DNA of 48,783 nt from Lysinibacillus boronitolerans JCM 21713 = 10a = NBRC 103108 (GTDB lineage Bacteria; Bacillota; Bacilli; Bacillales_A; Planococcaceae): the NCBI RefSeq assembly GCF_000772935.1, contig NZ_JPVR01000052.1:1-48783 (forward strand), in the 5' to 3' direction. The translations under genes and the position numbers were made by a program. Within the stretch, counting starts at the first letter, position 1. Each line of letters begins with the position of its first letter. Shown here one piece after another: positions 25,391-32,439 of this stretch. Under the pieces are notes generated by a model that worked only from the letters and a program-made list of their open reading frames with translations, searched no databases and had not been told where the DNA came from.

Positions 25391-25744
25391 CTATTTAAAC
25401 AATTTATTCAGTTGTTTCACAGCTCTGTTCATATTCTTCTCCAGCTGTTGCACCGTTATCGACTTTACTTTTGGAGCTGGACCCTCGATAGCTGCACTGA
25501 TTACTTTTGAACGCTGCTCTGCAGCTTCTGTGTCCGTATCATAGTATGCCTCAATAAATTTAAGGTGTTTTTTTACAACTCCACGTAACAATTCATAATC
25601 AACCTTTTTTCGCTCTTTAAAGTACTGCTGTAGCACTTCCACATCTTGTGGAGGTAAACTATCCAAAATGGAACGAAAACGCTCGTATGCATTCTCTAAA
25701 CGGTCTATTTGTCGTTTCCTGTTCTCTTTCTCCGCAATAATCAT
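25391..25744 (-). CDS. Truncated paralogue of the 171-residue protein at 31485-32000
   Basis: 117 residues. Its first 70 align with the C-terminal half of the 31485-32000 protein: both have MII-x-EKE near the start, an ERF/KRF segment, and VDYELLRG versus MDYETLKE. The similarity continues upstream of the first ATG (RAERLAL versus RADILAF) until an in-frame TAA seven codons before it. No ribosome site is seen at the ATG. It is therefore probably a shortened, possibly dead, copy. Confidence 0.6.
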   Translation of the reverse strand: MIIAEKENRKRQIDRLENAYERFRSILDSLPPQDVEVLQQYFKERKKVDYELLRGVVKKHLKFIEAYYDTDTEAAEQRSKVISAAIEGPAPKVKSITVQQLEKNMNRAVKQLNKLFK

Positions 25745-25827
25745 TAAAGCAAGTCGTTCTGCTCTTTAAATTATTTTAACTTTTTGTAATATAACATCAC
25801 TTCGGTTCAATAACTCGTAAAACATTT

Positions 25828-25985
25828 TTAGCTCCGTTTTCGCTCAATATTTCTATACTTACAATTCCGAAGTAAAATTTTTAAAATAAAAATAGGCAAG
25901 CCGCGGGCGTCGCTAGCCCCGCTTAGCCCTACCCACCCAGGAAGGACCCAAATCCTTGGTATCACTGGGTTTATGATGGTTCACG
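25828..25985 (-). repeat. Second copy of the phage packaging-like segment
   Basis: On the minus strand GGGTCCTTCCTGGGTGGG, then GCGGGGCTAGCGACGCCC and a tract ending TATTTTTATTTTAAAAATTT parallel the segment at 30955-31085 (GGGTCCTCCTGAGCC, GCGGGGCTCGCGAGCCCC, TATTTTTCTATTGAAAATTT) in the same order. No ribosome site or likely gene. Function inferred only from position. Confidence 0.55.
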
Positions 25986-25990
25986 TATTA

Positions 25991-26212
25991 CTATTTGTGA
26001 TCATCATTACCCTTCATGAACTCTCTAGCCTTCTTAATAGGAATGTCCATTAGTATGTGAAGCCGTCTAGATATAACATTGAGTTCATTAACAGCTTTCT
26101 TTTTCTCTCCAATAGAAACTACTACATGAACAATACCAGCAATCAACAACATTACACATAGCGCACGTATGATTAAGTCCAATGCTAGTGTCATGTATAC
26201 AATCATGCTCAT
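25991..26212 (-). CDS. Small membrane-anchored protein (73 aa)
   Basis: A 73-residue protein with one or two N-terminal hydrophobic segments (about residues 3-35) and a basic, helical cytoplasmic tail (GEKKKAVNELNVISRRLHIL). AAAGGTGGTGAG precedes the ATG. No family recognised. Confidence 0.6.
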   Translation of the reverse strand: MSMIVYMTLALDLIIRALCVMLLIAGIVHVVVSIGEKKKAVNELNVISRRLHILMDIPIKKAREFMKGNDDHK

Positions 26213-26240
26213 GACCTTCTCACCACCTTTTAATGCATAA

Positions 26241-26268
26241 TAAAAAGCACCTCAATTATTGAGATGCT
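26241..26268 (-). terminator. Terminator of the SLATT gene
   Basis: AGCATCTCAAT and ATTGAGGTGCT arms with TTTTTA after them on the minus strand. It is 90 bases after the stop codon. Confidence 0.8.
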
Positions 26269-26355
26269 GTATTATTGAAATGCTGGATAATAACAAATGC
26301 AAAAAGAAAAACTAAAGGTATGTATAATAAAACTTTTTTTACTCTATACCATCGT

Positions 26356-26919
26356 TTATAACTTTTTTATTTCATCTTTAAATTTTGCTTCATTATCTGA
26401 ACTGCACATCATAAAATCTATTGGTAAATGATTTTCGTTACCTACAATTAATTTTTCATAATCACGATGTAACTCTTTTAATACACTTTGAGTAATGCGT
26501 TCTGGATCAGCCTCAAGTCTCTGCATTTTATTAATTAAAACATTTAACTGTTGATAATTACTTTCAATATTGCTAGCTCGTTCTTTATAATTTTTTATGC
26601 CTAAGAACATTGTGAAAAATGTTAATGATAATGAAGCTATTAATAACATCTTTGTTGTACTATCCGACGAGTCACCACTAATCCCAATAACCCAAACTGA
26701 TAATATTAGAACTGCTAATGAATAGACATATGACGTCAACTCGTAAAATTCATGCTTCTCTCGTAATCTAGTTGAAGCTTTAATTCTTGCCCTTCTAGTA
26801 ATATCCAATCTTCTTTTTAACTCATTAAAAACATCAATGTTGTTTACTTCATTTTGTTTTCCTACTTGAGGATTTGCCGTATGAACAACATTTAAGTTAA
26901 TTTGATTATTTCCATCCAT
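26356..26919 (-). CDS. SLATT-domain two-transmembrane protein, putative defence effector
   Basis: A 187-residue protein. From about residue 33, RRLDITRRARIKASTRLREK is the SLATT N-terminal helix, followed by two membrane helices (about 58-80 and 88-110) and an ERASNIESNYQQLNVLINKM coiled helix. SLATT proteins are predicted pore-forming effectors in nucleotide-signalled phage defence. No nucleotidyltransferase (SMODS/CD-NTase) gene is adjacent. It has its own terminator, so it looks like a stand-alone cassette. Confidence 0.78.
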   Translation of the reverse strand: MDGNNQINLNVVHTANPQVGKQNEVNNIDVFNELKRRLDITRRARIKASTRLREKHEFYELTSYVYSLAVLILSVWVIGISGDSSDSTTKMLLIASLSLTFFTMFLGIKNYKERASNIESNYQQLNVLINKMQRLEADPERITQSVLKELHRDYEKLIVGNENHLPIDFMMCSSDNEAKFKDEIKKL

Positions 26920-26987
26920 TTTATCACCCCCACACTAATCACAGTGTTAATGGAATCATATGTCACTACTAGAAATATGAAGGATAA

Positions 26988-27016
26988 TAAAAAGCCACAC
27001 CTTGTTAGATGTGACT
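26988..27016 (-). terminator. Terminator of the 122-residue gene
   Basis: AGTCACATCT and AGGTGTGGCT arms with loop AACA, then TTTTTA on the minus strand. Confidence 0.85.
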
Positions 27017-27023
27017 TTAAAAT

Positions 27024-27392
27024 CTATAACCATTCATCTTCATGTTCTTTTGTTTCTCCAAATCTTCCATGTATATCCCTTACCACTTCAATAGACCAAC
27101 TAATCAATAAACACAAACCATTATTTTCAATACCCCATTTCCGACGCTCTTGACCTTCATAACCAACCAAAAGAGAATATAGTTCTTCATGAATCCAAGC
27201 CCTATGTGAATCTTTAAACATACTAAAATCTACAATAATATCGGAACCGGATGGGAATTCTTTTTCTAGCCATTCAAGGACATCTTTATTCTCAATGTGT
27301 TTGTTAACTTCTTGCACACTGAATTCTACTTTTTTATCTATTAAGTAAGAGCATTCATGTATAAAAGTAGTTATTGTTGTTATTTTTCTCAT
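27024..27392 (-). CDS. Hypothetical protein (122 aa)
   Basis: A soluble 122-residue protein rich in Trp, Glu and His; no motif recognised. The ATG at 27392 is preferred because GGGAGGTG lies nine bases upstream; an earlier in-frame start would add 27 residues without one. It ends at its own terminator and precedes the SLATT gene on the same strand. A partnership with SLATT is possible but unsupported. Confidence 0.6.
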   Translation of the reverse strand: MRKITTITTFIHECSYLIDKKVEFSVQEVNKHIENKDVLEWLEKEFPSGSDIIVDFSMFKDSHRAWIHEELYSLLVGYEGQERRKWGIENNGLCLLISWSIEVVRDIHGRFGETKEHEDEWL

Positions 27393-27484
27393 TGTATAAA
27401 TCACCTCCCATCTACCTTTATCATAGGATAAATGGAATGGATTGTCATTATAAGAAATATAACGTATGGACATTAGTACCTTAA

Positions 27485-27712
27485 CTAGATACTTTCATAA
27501 AAGATATAAAAATACGATTTATACATAGCGAAAAATGTGACTCCTAAAGAAATCAAATGAGCTAGCTTATATGGAAGTCTAATAGCCTTTAATAGCAAAA
27601 AACATATTAAATATGTAGCAACAATAATTATTGCAAATGTAATTAATTGCTTGCTGAACTTTTCTAATGGTTCACTGATTGTATCTGTTATCCAAACTGT
27701 ATTAAGTATCAC
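27485..27712 (-). CDS. Small membrane protein (75 aa)
   Basis: GTG start with an excellent GGAGGTG site. Two hydrophobic segments (about 24-46 and 52-70). It lies 93 bases upstream of the 122-residue gene on the same strand, with no terminator between, so the two may be co-transcribed. No family recognised. Confidence 0.6.
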   Translation of the reverse strand: MILNTVWITDTISEPLEKFSKQLITFAIIIVATYLICFLLLKAIRLPYKLAHLISLGVTFFAMYKSYFYIFYESI

Positions 27713-27797
27713 TCTATCACCTCCTATATATTTACAATATTAAATCTATAAGAAGTAGAAGTCATTAATACAAATTTGACTTAATATCCTGTCATTT

Positions 27798-28607
27798 TCA
27801 CAAATCCCATTGCTCTTTTAATTTAGTCAAAAACTTCATCTTACTTCCATCATCCCCAGATACATCTGGATGAAATTTTTTGGATGCCATTCTGTAGATT
27901 TCATGCAGCACTTTCTTTTCGTCATCTGTGTAGTTACTTTGTGAAGCGGTGTAGTAACTACTACTGCCATACGAATTGTAGTTACGTTTATTGCTTCCCT
28001 CGTAACTACGCCTTGTGTATTCTTCTTGCATCTTTTTCTTAACCTTTAGTTCCTCTAAGTATGCAGGATTACGTAATGTTCCAAATACGTCATAGCAGTA
28101 CTTGTATTCATCCTGACCATATTCCTTTTCAAATGCTACTTCTGCGGTTCTGTGTGCTGCAAGAATCGCTTCTTGTTCTTTCTTCACTTTATATTCTTCT
28201 GTCTGCTGAAACTCCTGCTCAATTCGCTTTATTAATGGCTCTAGTTTAGTATGGACAAGCTCATGAAACGTATCTTCTTCAATACCCATTTCTTTTAGTT
28301 TTTCCTTTAATGTACGGTCAGAATAATGATCGCCGTACCAAGAATCTATGAAATCATAGTAGCCCATTGTACAGATCACCCATTGTTTCTTTTTCACTTT
28401 GCCCTCTTCTCTATAAGAGTGGTGAATACTGATTTTATAGGCATCTAGTATAGGCCTTTCATAACGCTCATCGCTATACATGTAGCCATAATGTACAGCT
28501 GGCTTATTATTTCCTATACTCCAATTATTAATTGTCACTTGCAGTTCTTTGTGGGTGCCATACGGATCCTGCTTCTTCTTTTGTATTTTCTGAATGACAC
28601 AAAACAT
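27798..28607 (-). CDS. Protein with C-terminal J-domain-like segment
   Basis: A 269-residue protein. The C-terminal 45 residues contain DDEKKVLHEIYRMASKKFHPD, that is helix II and the HPD motif of DnaJ proteins, followed by a shortened helix III. Residues about 205-230 are a Tyr/Ser/Asn-rich linker. The N-terminal 190 residues are unassigned and include a charged helix. J domains stimulate Hsp70 ATPase, so it could recruit host DnaK. The ATG at 28607 follows GGGGGG. The upstream region carries an operator-like palindrome. Confidence 0.75.
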   Translation of the reverse strand: MFCVIQKIQKKKQDPYGTHKELQVTINNWSIGNNKPAVHYGYMYSDERYERPILDAYKISIHHSYREEGKVKKKQWVICTMGYYDFIDSWYGDHYSDRTLKEKLKEMGIEEDTFHELVHTKLEPLIKRIEQEFQQTEEYKVKKEQEAILAAHRTAEVAFEKEYGQDEYKYCYDVFGTLRNPAYLEELKVKKKMQEEYTRRSYEGSNKRNYNSYGSSSYYTASQSNYTDDEKKVLHEIYRMASKKFHPDVSGDDGSKMKFLTKLKEQWDL

Positions 28608-28625
28608 ATACACGCCCCCCTTTTC

Positions 28626-28665
28626 TTATGTAGTTACTCTATCAAGTTATGTAGTACCTACATAA
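28626..28665. promoter_or_regulatory. Operator-like palindrome upstream of the J-domain gene
   Basis: TTATGTAG-tac-CTACATAA (28647-28665) is a perfect 8-bp dyad; a further TTATGTAG half-site begins 21 bases before it (28626-28633). It lies 20-60 bases upstream of the start codon, where it would overlap the promoter. Confidence 0.6.
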
Positions 28666-28932
28666 TAATGTTGTAATAAAACTTACGATTGAAGCGGATA
28701 CTTGAATATTTAAAATTATTTTTACCTGTTTAGGGTTTGATTTTAGCCTTTATTCAACCTACACTAACCATGCACAAAGCATTTTCCCTTGATTTCACTT
28801 CCTGCGAGGCGTTTTAAACCCTAAATAGTAATATTCATCATCTAACATTTAAAATCGCTGTACAGGCTTCCTATGCATCAAAAACCCACATATAGACTTT
28901 ATCTACAAACTTCGGCACACTTAACCAGTTGT
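28666..28932. other. Non-coding gap with a long-range inverted repeat
   Basis: No gene seen. TTTAGGGTTT (28729-28738) and AAACCCTAAA (28816-28825) form perfect 10-bp arms about 80 bases apart. The TGTACAGG word of the element repeats also occurs near 28861. A structured RNA or single-strand origin is possible. Confidence 0.35.
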
Positions 28933-28957
28933 AAAAGACCACTCATAACGAGTGGCC
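28933..28957 (-). terminator. Terminator of the coiled-coil protein gene
   Basis: CCACTC and GAGTGG arms with loop GTTAT, then TCTTTT on the minus strand. Confidence 0.75.
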
Positions 28958-28988
28958 CTGTCAAACTAAAGAGTTACCAGCGAACCTA

Positions 28989-29903
28989 TCAATATTTTTC
29001 CGAACTAATGGCGCCATTTTCTACTAAACGCTCGATACCTTCAGACGTAAAGTCATTTAAGTCATAGATAGTTAAAATGTTTCCTGGTTTATATTGATAA
29101 CCATTGTTTCTAATATCTTTATTCACGTAATATACCTTTTCTCCAAGTGGATCAGTTACAATTTTATGATATTTACGACAGAACTCTGTAAACGTATTAT
29201 TTTCTTCATCATCTAACCACATTGCAACAAATTGAACTCCTGAATAATCATGAGCATTCATTTCACGTGTTTCATTAATATATTTTCGAGCTTCTTCTGT
29301 AAAAATAGCCTTGATTAATGGTTTACTTACAAGCTGTAAGGCAGCCTTCGAATTAAAGTTTTGTAAATCTACATCACTTTCTCGTGAAAGTTGCTCTTTG
29401 TAGGTTGTTAGTTGTTCGATCAAACTTTCTAAAGTTTTAACCCGATCATGCACGAGTGTGGAATTAAACTTGATTGCCCCAAAATTATGAATGGCTGCCA
29501 CAATTTTTTGCTTTTCTTCCGCACCCATATTTGTTTCCTGTTTACCTAACGTATCTCTTCTTATTTCCAGTGTCATTTTCTTGGCCGTAACACTCGTTAA
29601 TTCTTCTTCTAGTTTTTCAATGCCGTCCTGGTCTCCTTGCATTTCCTTTTCTGCGATTTCCTTCGCAACTTCTTGCTGCTTATTGGCCATATCTTCAATA
29701 TCTGCATTCAAAAGGCCCACTTTACTTTTTAGAAGGGAGGTAACAGCGGTTGCTGCATGTAAAACTTCTTCAATGTTTGCAACAAGCTTTTTTTCTTCTT
29801 TTGCATACCGTTGCTTTTCAGCTGCAACGGTACTCAAAGTATTTTCTAAAAAATTATTTAACAAGATTTTCATATTTTCAACGGATTCTATTTGTTTTGA
29901 CAT
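28989..29903 (-). CDS. Coiled-coil protein downstream of the prohead protease
   Basis: A 304-residue protein. Residues about 10-180 are predicted long coiled coil, rich in Glu, Lys and Leu; the C-terminal 110 residues are globular and end with PGNILTIYDLNDFTSEGIER and a short acidic tail. AAAGGTGATT precedes the ATG. It lies 55 bases after the ClpP-type protease, the place of scaffold or major capsid genes in HK97-type phages, but no capsid signature is visible. It could be a scaffold-like or unrelated protein. Confidence 0.65.
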   Translation of the reverse strand: MSKQIESVENMKILLNNFLENTLSTVAAEKQRYAKEEKKLVANIEEVLHAATAVTSLLKSKVGLLNADIEDMANKQQEVAKEIAEKEMQGDQDGIEKLEEELTSVTAKKMTLEIRRDTLGKQETNMGAEEKQKIVAAIHNFGAIKFNSTLVHDRVKTLESLIEQLTTYKEQLSRESDVDLQNFNSKAALQLVSKPLIKAIFTEEARKYINETREMNAHDYSGVQFVAMWLDDEENNTFTEFCRKYHKIVTDPLGEKVYYVNKDIRNNGYQYKPGNILTIYDLNDFTSEGIERLVENGAISSEKY

Positions 29904-29958
29904 AAGTAATCACCTTTCTTTTATTAATTTTGTTATAAGAAAAACTGGAAGTAATATT

Positions 29959-30846
29959 TTACTGATGTTTTGTAAAGGCTTCGACCATCCAATAGGTTTG
30001 CATGATTTGCTCTGGTGAAAGATTATCAAACTTTATCCCCTTTCCACTCAACACTTTCATTGCCTTTGCTACCTGGATGGCATGTTCTCCCTCTTCTTTG
30101 GTATACGAAGATGATTGAGGTGCCGTATTGCCTATCTGCTTTTCATGTGCTTTCAATAATTGCATGTCTCTATTTTGTGGTGGAATGGCTCTATTATTTG
30201 TTTCTATCTGGTTACTATTTTGCGCTAACTCCTGGCGCATTTTATCAATTACAGCCTGTGGTAAAACACCATTTGTTAACAGTGGCATATCAAAACTCGC
30301 AACAGCTGCTATTTCCTGTTCAAACATGATCGCATCGATAAAGCCTAATTCTTTAGCTTTCTGTGCGCTCATCCAAGTCTCTTTATCCATCATGGCTTTT
30401 AGTTTTGTTTCATTCAAACCTGTTTTGGCAGTATAAGCATTGATAATTGACTTGTTAATGTTTTGAAGAAACTCACTTGTATGATTCATCGTACGATAAT
30501 CTCCCTGTACAGAAACGCTTGCGTTATGAATCATTAGTTGAGCTGTAGGAGACATTTCAACACGTCTACCAGCCATCGCAATTACGCTTGCTGCTGATGC
30601 AGCTAAACCCACAATTTGAACTGTTACTTCTCCAGCATAGGATTTTAGAGCTGTATAAATTTCCGAGGCACTGAAAACAGAACCTCCTCCACTGTTAATT
30701 AAAACGGTCAATTTCGATGTCTTTGTTTTTTTAGCAGTTTCCAGTTGTTTATTAATCACACCTGGACTAGTAGCAGGAATATTGAAGTAATCGTAAATCT
30801 GCTGCTCGCTATCTGAAATTATTGGACCACTAATATGAATATTCAT
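29959..30846 (-). CDS. ClpP-type phage prohead protease
   Basis: A 295-residue protein. Residues about 1-180 are a ClpP/crotonase-fold serine protease: GLAASAASVIAMAG holds the catalytic Ser (about 84), AQLMIHNAS the His (about 107) and MDKETW the Asp. The C-terminal 110 residues are a low-complexity Gln/Asn tail as in phage head proteases. In phages it cleaves scaffold and capsid during head maturation. No portal or terminase precedes it and no recognisable capsid follows, so its present role may differ. AAAGGG precedes the ATG. Confidence 0.85.
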   Translation of the reverse strand: MNIHISGPIISDSEQQIYDYFNIPATSPGVINKQLETAKKTKTSKLTVLINSGGGSVFSASEIYTALKSYAGEVTVQIVGLAASAASVIAMAGRRVEMSPTAQLMIHNASVSVQGDYRTMNHTSEFLQNINKSIINAYTAKTGLNETKLKAMMDKETWMSAQKAKELGFIDAIMFEQEIAAVASFDMPLLTNGVLPQAVIDKMRQELAQNSNQIETNNRAIPPQNRDMQLLKAHEKQIGNTAPQSSSYTKEEGEHAIQVAKAMKVLSGKGIKFDNLSPEQIMQTYWMVEAFTKHQ

Positions 30847-30954
30847 TTTTTCTCAATCCCTTTCTTACTTTCGCTTTGTATTCTTTCTTTACTTTCGCTT
30901 TTATGCTTAAATCCTTGCTTCATTATTTAAAGCATTAAATGAAGGGCTTTTTTT

Positions 30955-31220
30955 AAAGTTTTGGCTCTCAGCTCCTTCATGCGAAAGCGAAAGTAAAATT
31001 TTCAATAGAAAAATAGCTGACTTTTGGGGCTCGCGAGCCCCGCATGGATTATAAAGGCTCAGGAGGACCCATAAGCTGGCTGGACTTCTAATTGAACTCA
31101 ATTACCACAACTCCTAGAAAAATTTGCATTTAGGGAATTTTTTTAGAGCAAATGTGGGCAGTCGGTGTACAGGAATTTCACAATTTTTCACCGAATACCC
31201 GGGGGGTACTCTCCAAAATA
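30955..31220 (-). other. Non-coding region resembling a phage packaging (terminase-side) segment
   Basis: It lies where terS and terL would be, between com and the prohead protease. It holds a perfect 16-bp palindrome GGGGCTCGCGAGCCCC (31026-31041), GGGTCCTCCTGAGCC beside it, and ACCCGGGGGGTACTCTCC near 31195-31215. A related copy lies at 25828-25985. The rest of the gap (30847-31297) shows no gene. A cos/pac-like role is inference. Confidence 0.45.
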
Positions 31221-31239
31221 ATATTTTTAATAGAAAATA

Positions 31240-31282
31240 AAAAAGCCAATAACATACACATCAATGTGCAGCTACTGGACTT
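31240..31282 (-). terminator. Terminator of the com-like gene
   Basis: CCAGTAGCTGCACAT pairs with ATGTGTATGTTATTGG, then CTTTTTTATTTT on the minus strand. Confidence 0.8.
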
Positions 31283-31297
31283 CGAGAGTCTCTAATA

Positions 31298-31435
31298 TTA
31301 TTTAACTTTGTAATGATTGATTGCTTTACAGCGTGTGCATTGTACTTCTAAATCGCAATCACTTGTACTTACTTCATACTCTTTATTCGCTTTAAGTAAT
31401 AGCTTTCCACATTTTGTGCATCGTAGTTCTTTCAT
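31298..31435 (-). CDS. Com-family zinc-ribbon protein (45 aa)
   Basis: A 45-residue protein with two CxxC pairs: LRCTKCGKLL near the N-terminus and VQCTRCKAINH near the C-terminus. This matches the phage Mu Com family, which binds mRNA or DNA and is often next to phage terminase genes. GAGGTG precedes the ATG. It is followed by its own terminator and precedes the packaging-like segment. Confidence 0.8.
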   Translation of the reverse strand: MKELRCTKCGKLLLKANKEYEVSTSDCDLEVQCTRCKAINHYKVK

Positions 31436-31484
31436 AAGTTCACCTCATTATCTTTTAAGTATTGAGAGAATCACGCGTGTGTTC

Positions 31485-32000
31485 CTATTTCATTTTTTCA
31501 TCACGTCTATAACGTTCACCAATCGATGTTAGATTATTTATGACAGCTTCTTTTAAGGTTTCATAATCCATCTTCTGAGAATGCTCAAAATAACGTATAA
31601 ACAGTTTTCTATCTTCCGCACCAATTAGTTCACATATCTCCTTGAAACGCTTGTATTGAAGCCGTATGCGTTCTAAGCGTTTCTTATATGATTCTTTTTC
31701 GTCAATAATCATAAATGCTAGAATATCTGCCCTACTCGAAAGAGATTGATCATTATCATACATAGACACGCCATAACTAAATTCATACAGCTGAGCAAAG
31801 TGTGCTGCTTGTCTTTTCTCCAAATAGTTTGCTAGTTTGTTGGCCTGAGCATCCATCCACAATGAATACATATACTCCCTTACTTTATGTTCTAGCTCTG
31901 AAACAAAATCATCTGAATCACTTTCAATTGCATAAGGTGTGTTAGCTGTAATAAGCGCTAATTGTTCACCGAAAGCTTCCGAAATAATAGTTTGATTCAT
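31485..32000 (-). CDS. Hypothetical phage-type protein (171 aa)
   Basis: A soluble, mostly helical 171-residue protein. AAAGGAGG precedes the ATG. The C-terminal half (MIIDEKESYKKRLERIRLQY onward) has a truncated paralogue at 25391-25744. It follows the ArpU-type gene by 16 bases and precedes com, so it belongs to the late-control block; a regulator role is possible. No known family recognised. Confidence 0.65.
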   Translation of the reverse strand: MNQTIISEAFGEQLALITANTPYAIESDSDDFVSELEHKVREYMYSLWMDAQANKLANYLEKRQAAHFAQLYEFSYGVSMYDNDQSLSSRADILAFMIIDEKESYKKRLERIRLQYKRFKEICELIGAEDRKLFIRYFEHSQKMDYETLKEAVINNLTSIGERYRRDEKMK

Positions 32001-32016
32001 GCAGCACAGCCTCCTT

Positions 32017-32400
32017 TCAACTAAACCTAGCAGGATAGTTTGTTAGAATTAAATGTTCAATTTCCACACCTGTATCAAGATTTAAAAACAATGAAATCTT
32101 TATCATAGCTGTATCTCTAATCTTTGTGTAAGTCACTGAACTTATTGGTGGATCAAACTTTAAATTGTAGACATGATAATCTGTCAAGTATTCACTATTA
32201 GCTGACAAATACCTTGCTTCAATTAGAAAGCGTTCTGGTGTCGGTAATCTCTCAATAGCTCGTTCGATCATTTGGTGAAAGGCAACATTATTATTATCTG
32301 GGTCAGTAAATTTAGAAATTCGATATCGTGCCAATTCTTTTACAACAGCTTTACGAATTTTCACTTTCTCTGCTCTAGTTAAGTGTTTTAATAGTTCCAT
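32017..32400 (-). CDS. ArpU-family phage late transcription regulator
   Basis: About 127 residues. An N-terminal basic helix (RAEKVKIRKAVVKELARYR) is followed by LPTPERFLIEARYL and a C-terminal helix-turn-helix (YHVYNLKFDPP, then YTKIRDTAMIKISLFLNLD). This is the ArpU/YqaQ layout, a sigma-like fold that controls phage late (packaging and lysis) genes. ATG at 32400 follows GAGGATG; 32409 is an alternative. Confidence 0.8.
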   Translation of the reverse strand: MELLKHLTRAEKVKIRKAVVKELARYRISKFTDPDNNNVAFHQMIERAIERLPTPERFLIEARYLSANSEYLTDYHVYNLKFDPPISSVTYTKIRDTAMIKISLFLNLDTGVEIEHLILTNYPARFS

Positions 32401-32439
32401 TGGTATCATCCTCGCTTCTTACTTTTGACAATCTATATT

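Noticed and set aside
25391..25744. Small terminase subunit
   Set aside because: It is small and helical, but it aligns with the late-region protein at 31485-32000 and shows no terminase-specific pattern.
28989..29903. Major capsid protein
   Set aside because: Position after the prohead protease suggests it, but the sequence is mainly coiled coil and I see no HK97 capsid pattern.
30907..31101. 64-codon minus-strand frame
   Set aside because: There is no ribosome site. The similarity with 25828-25985 is clearer at the DNA level and includes GC palindromes, so a non-coding site is more likely.
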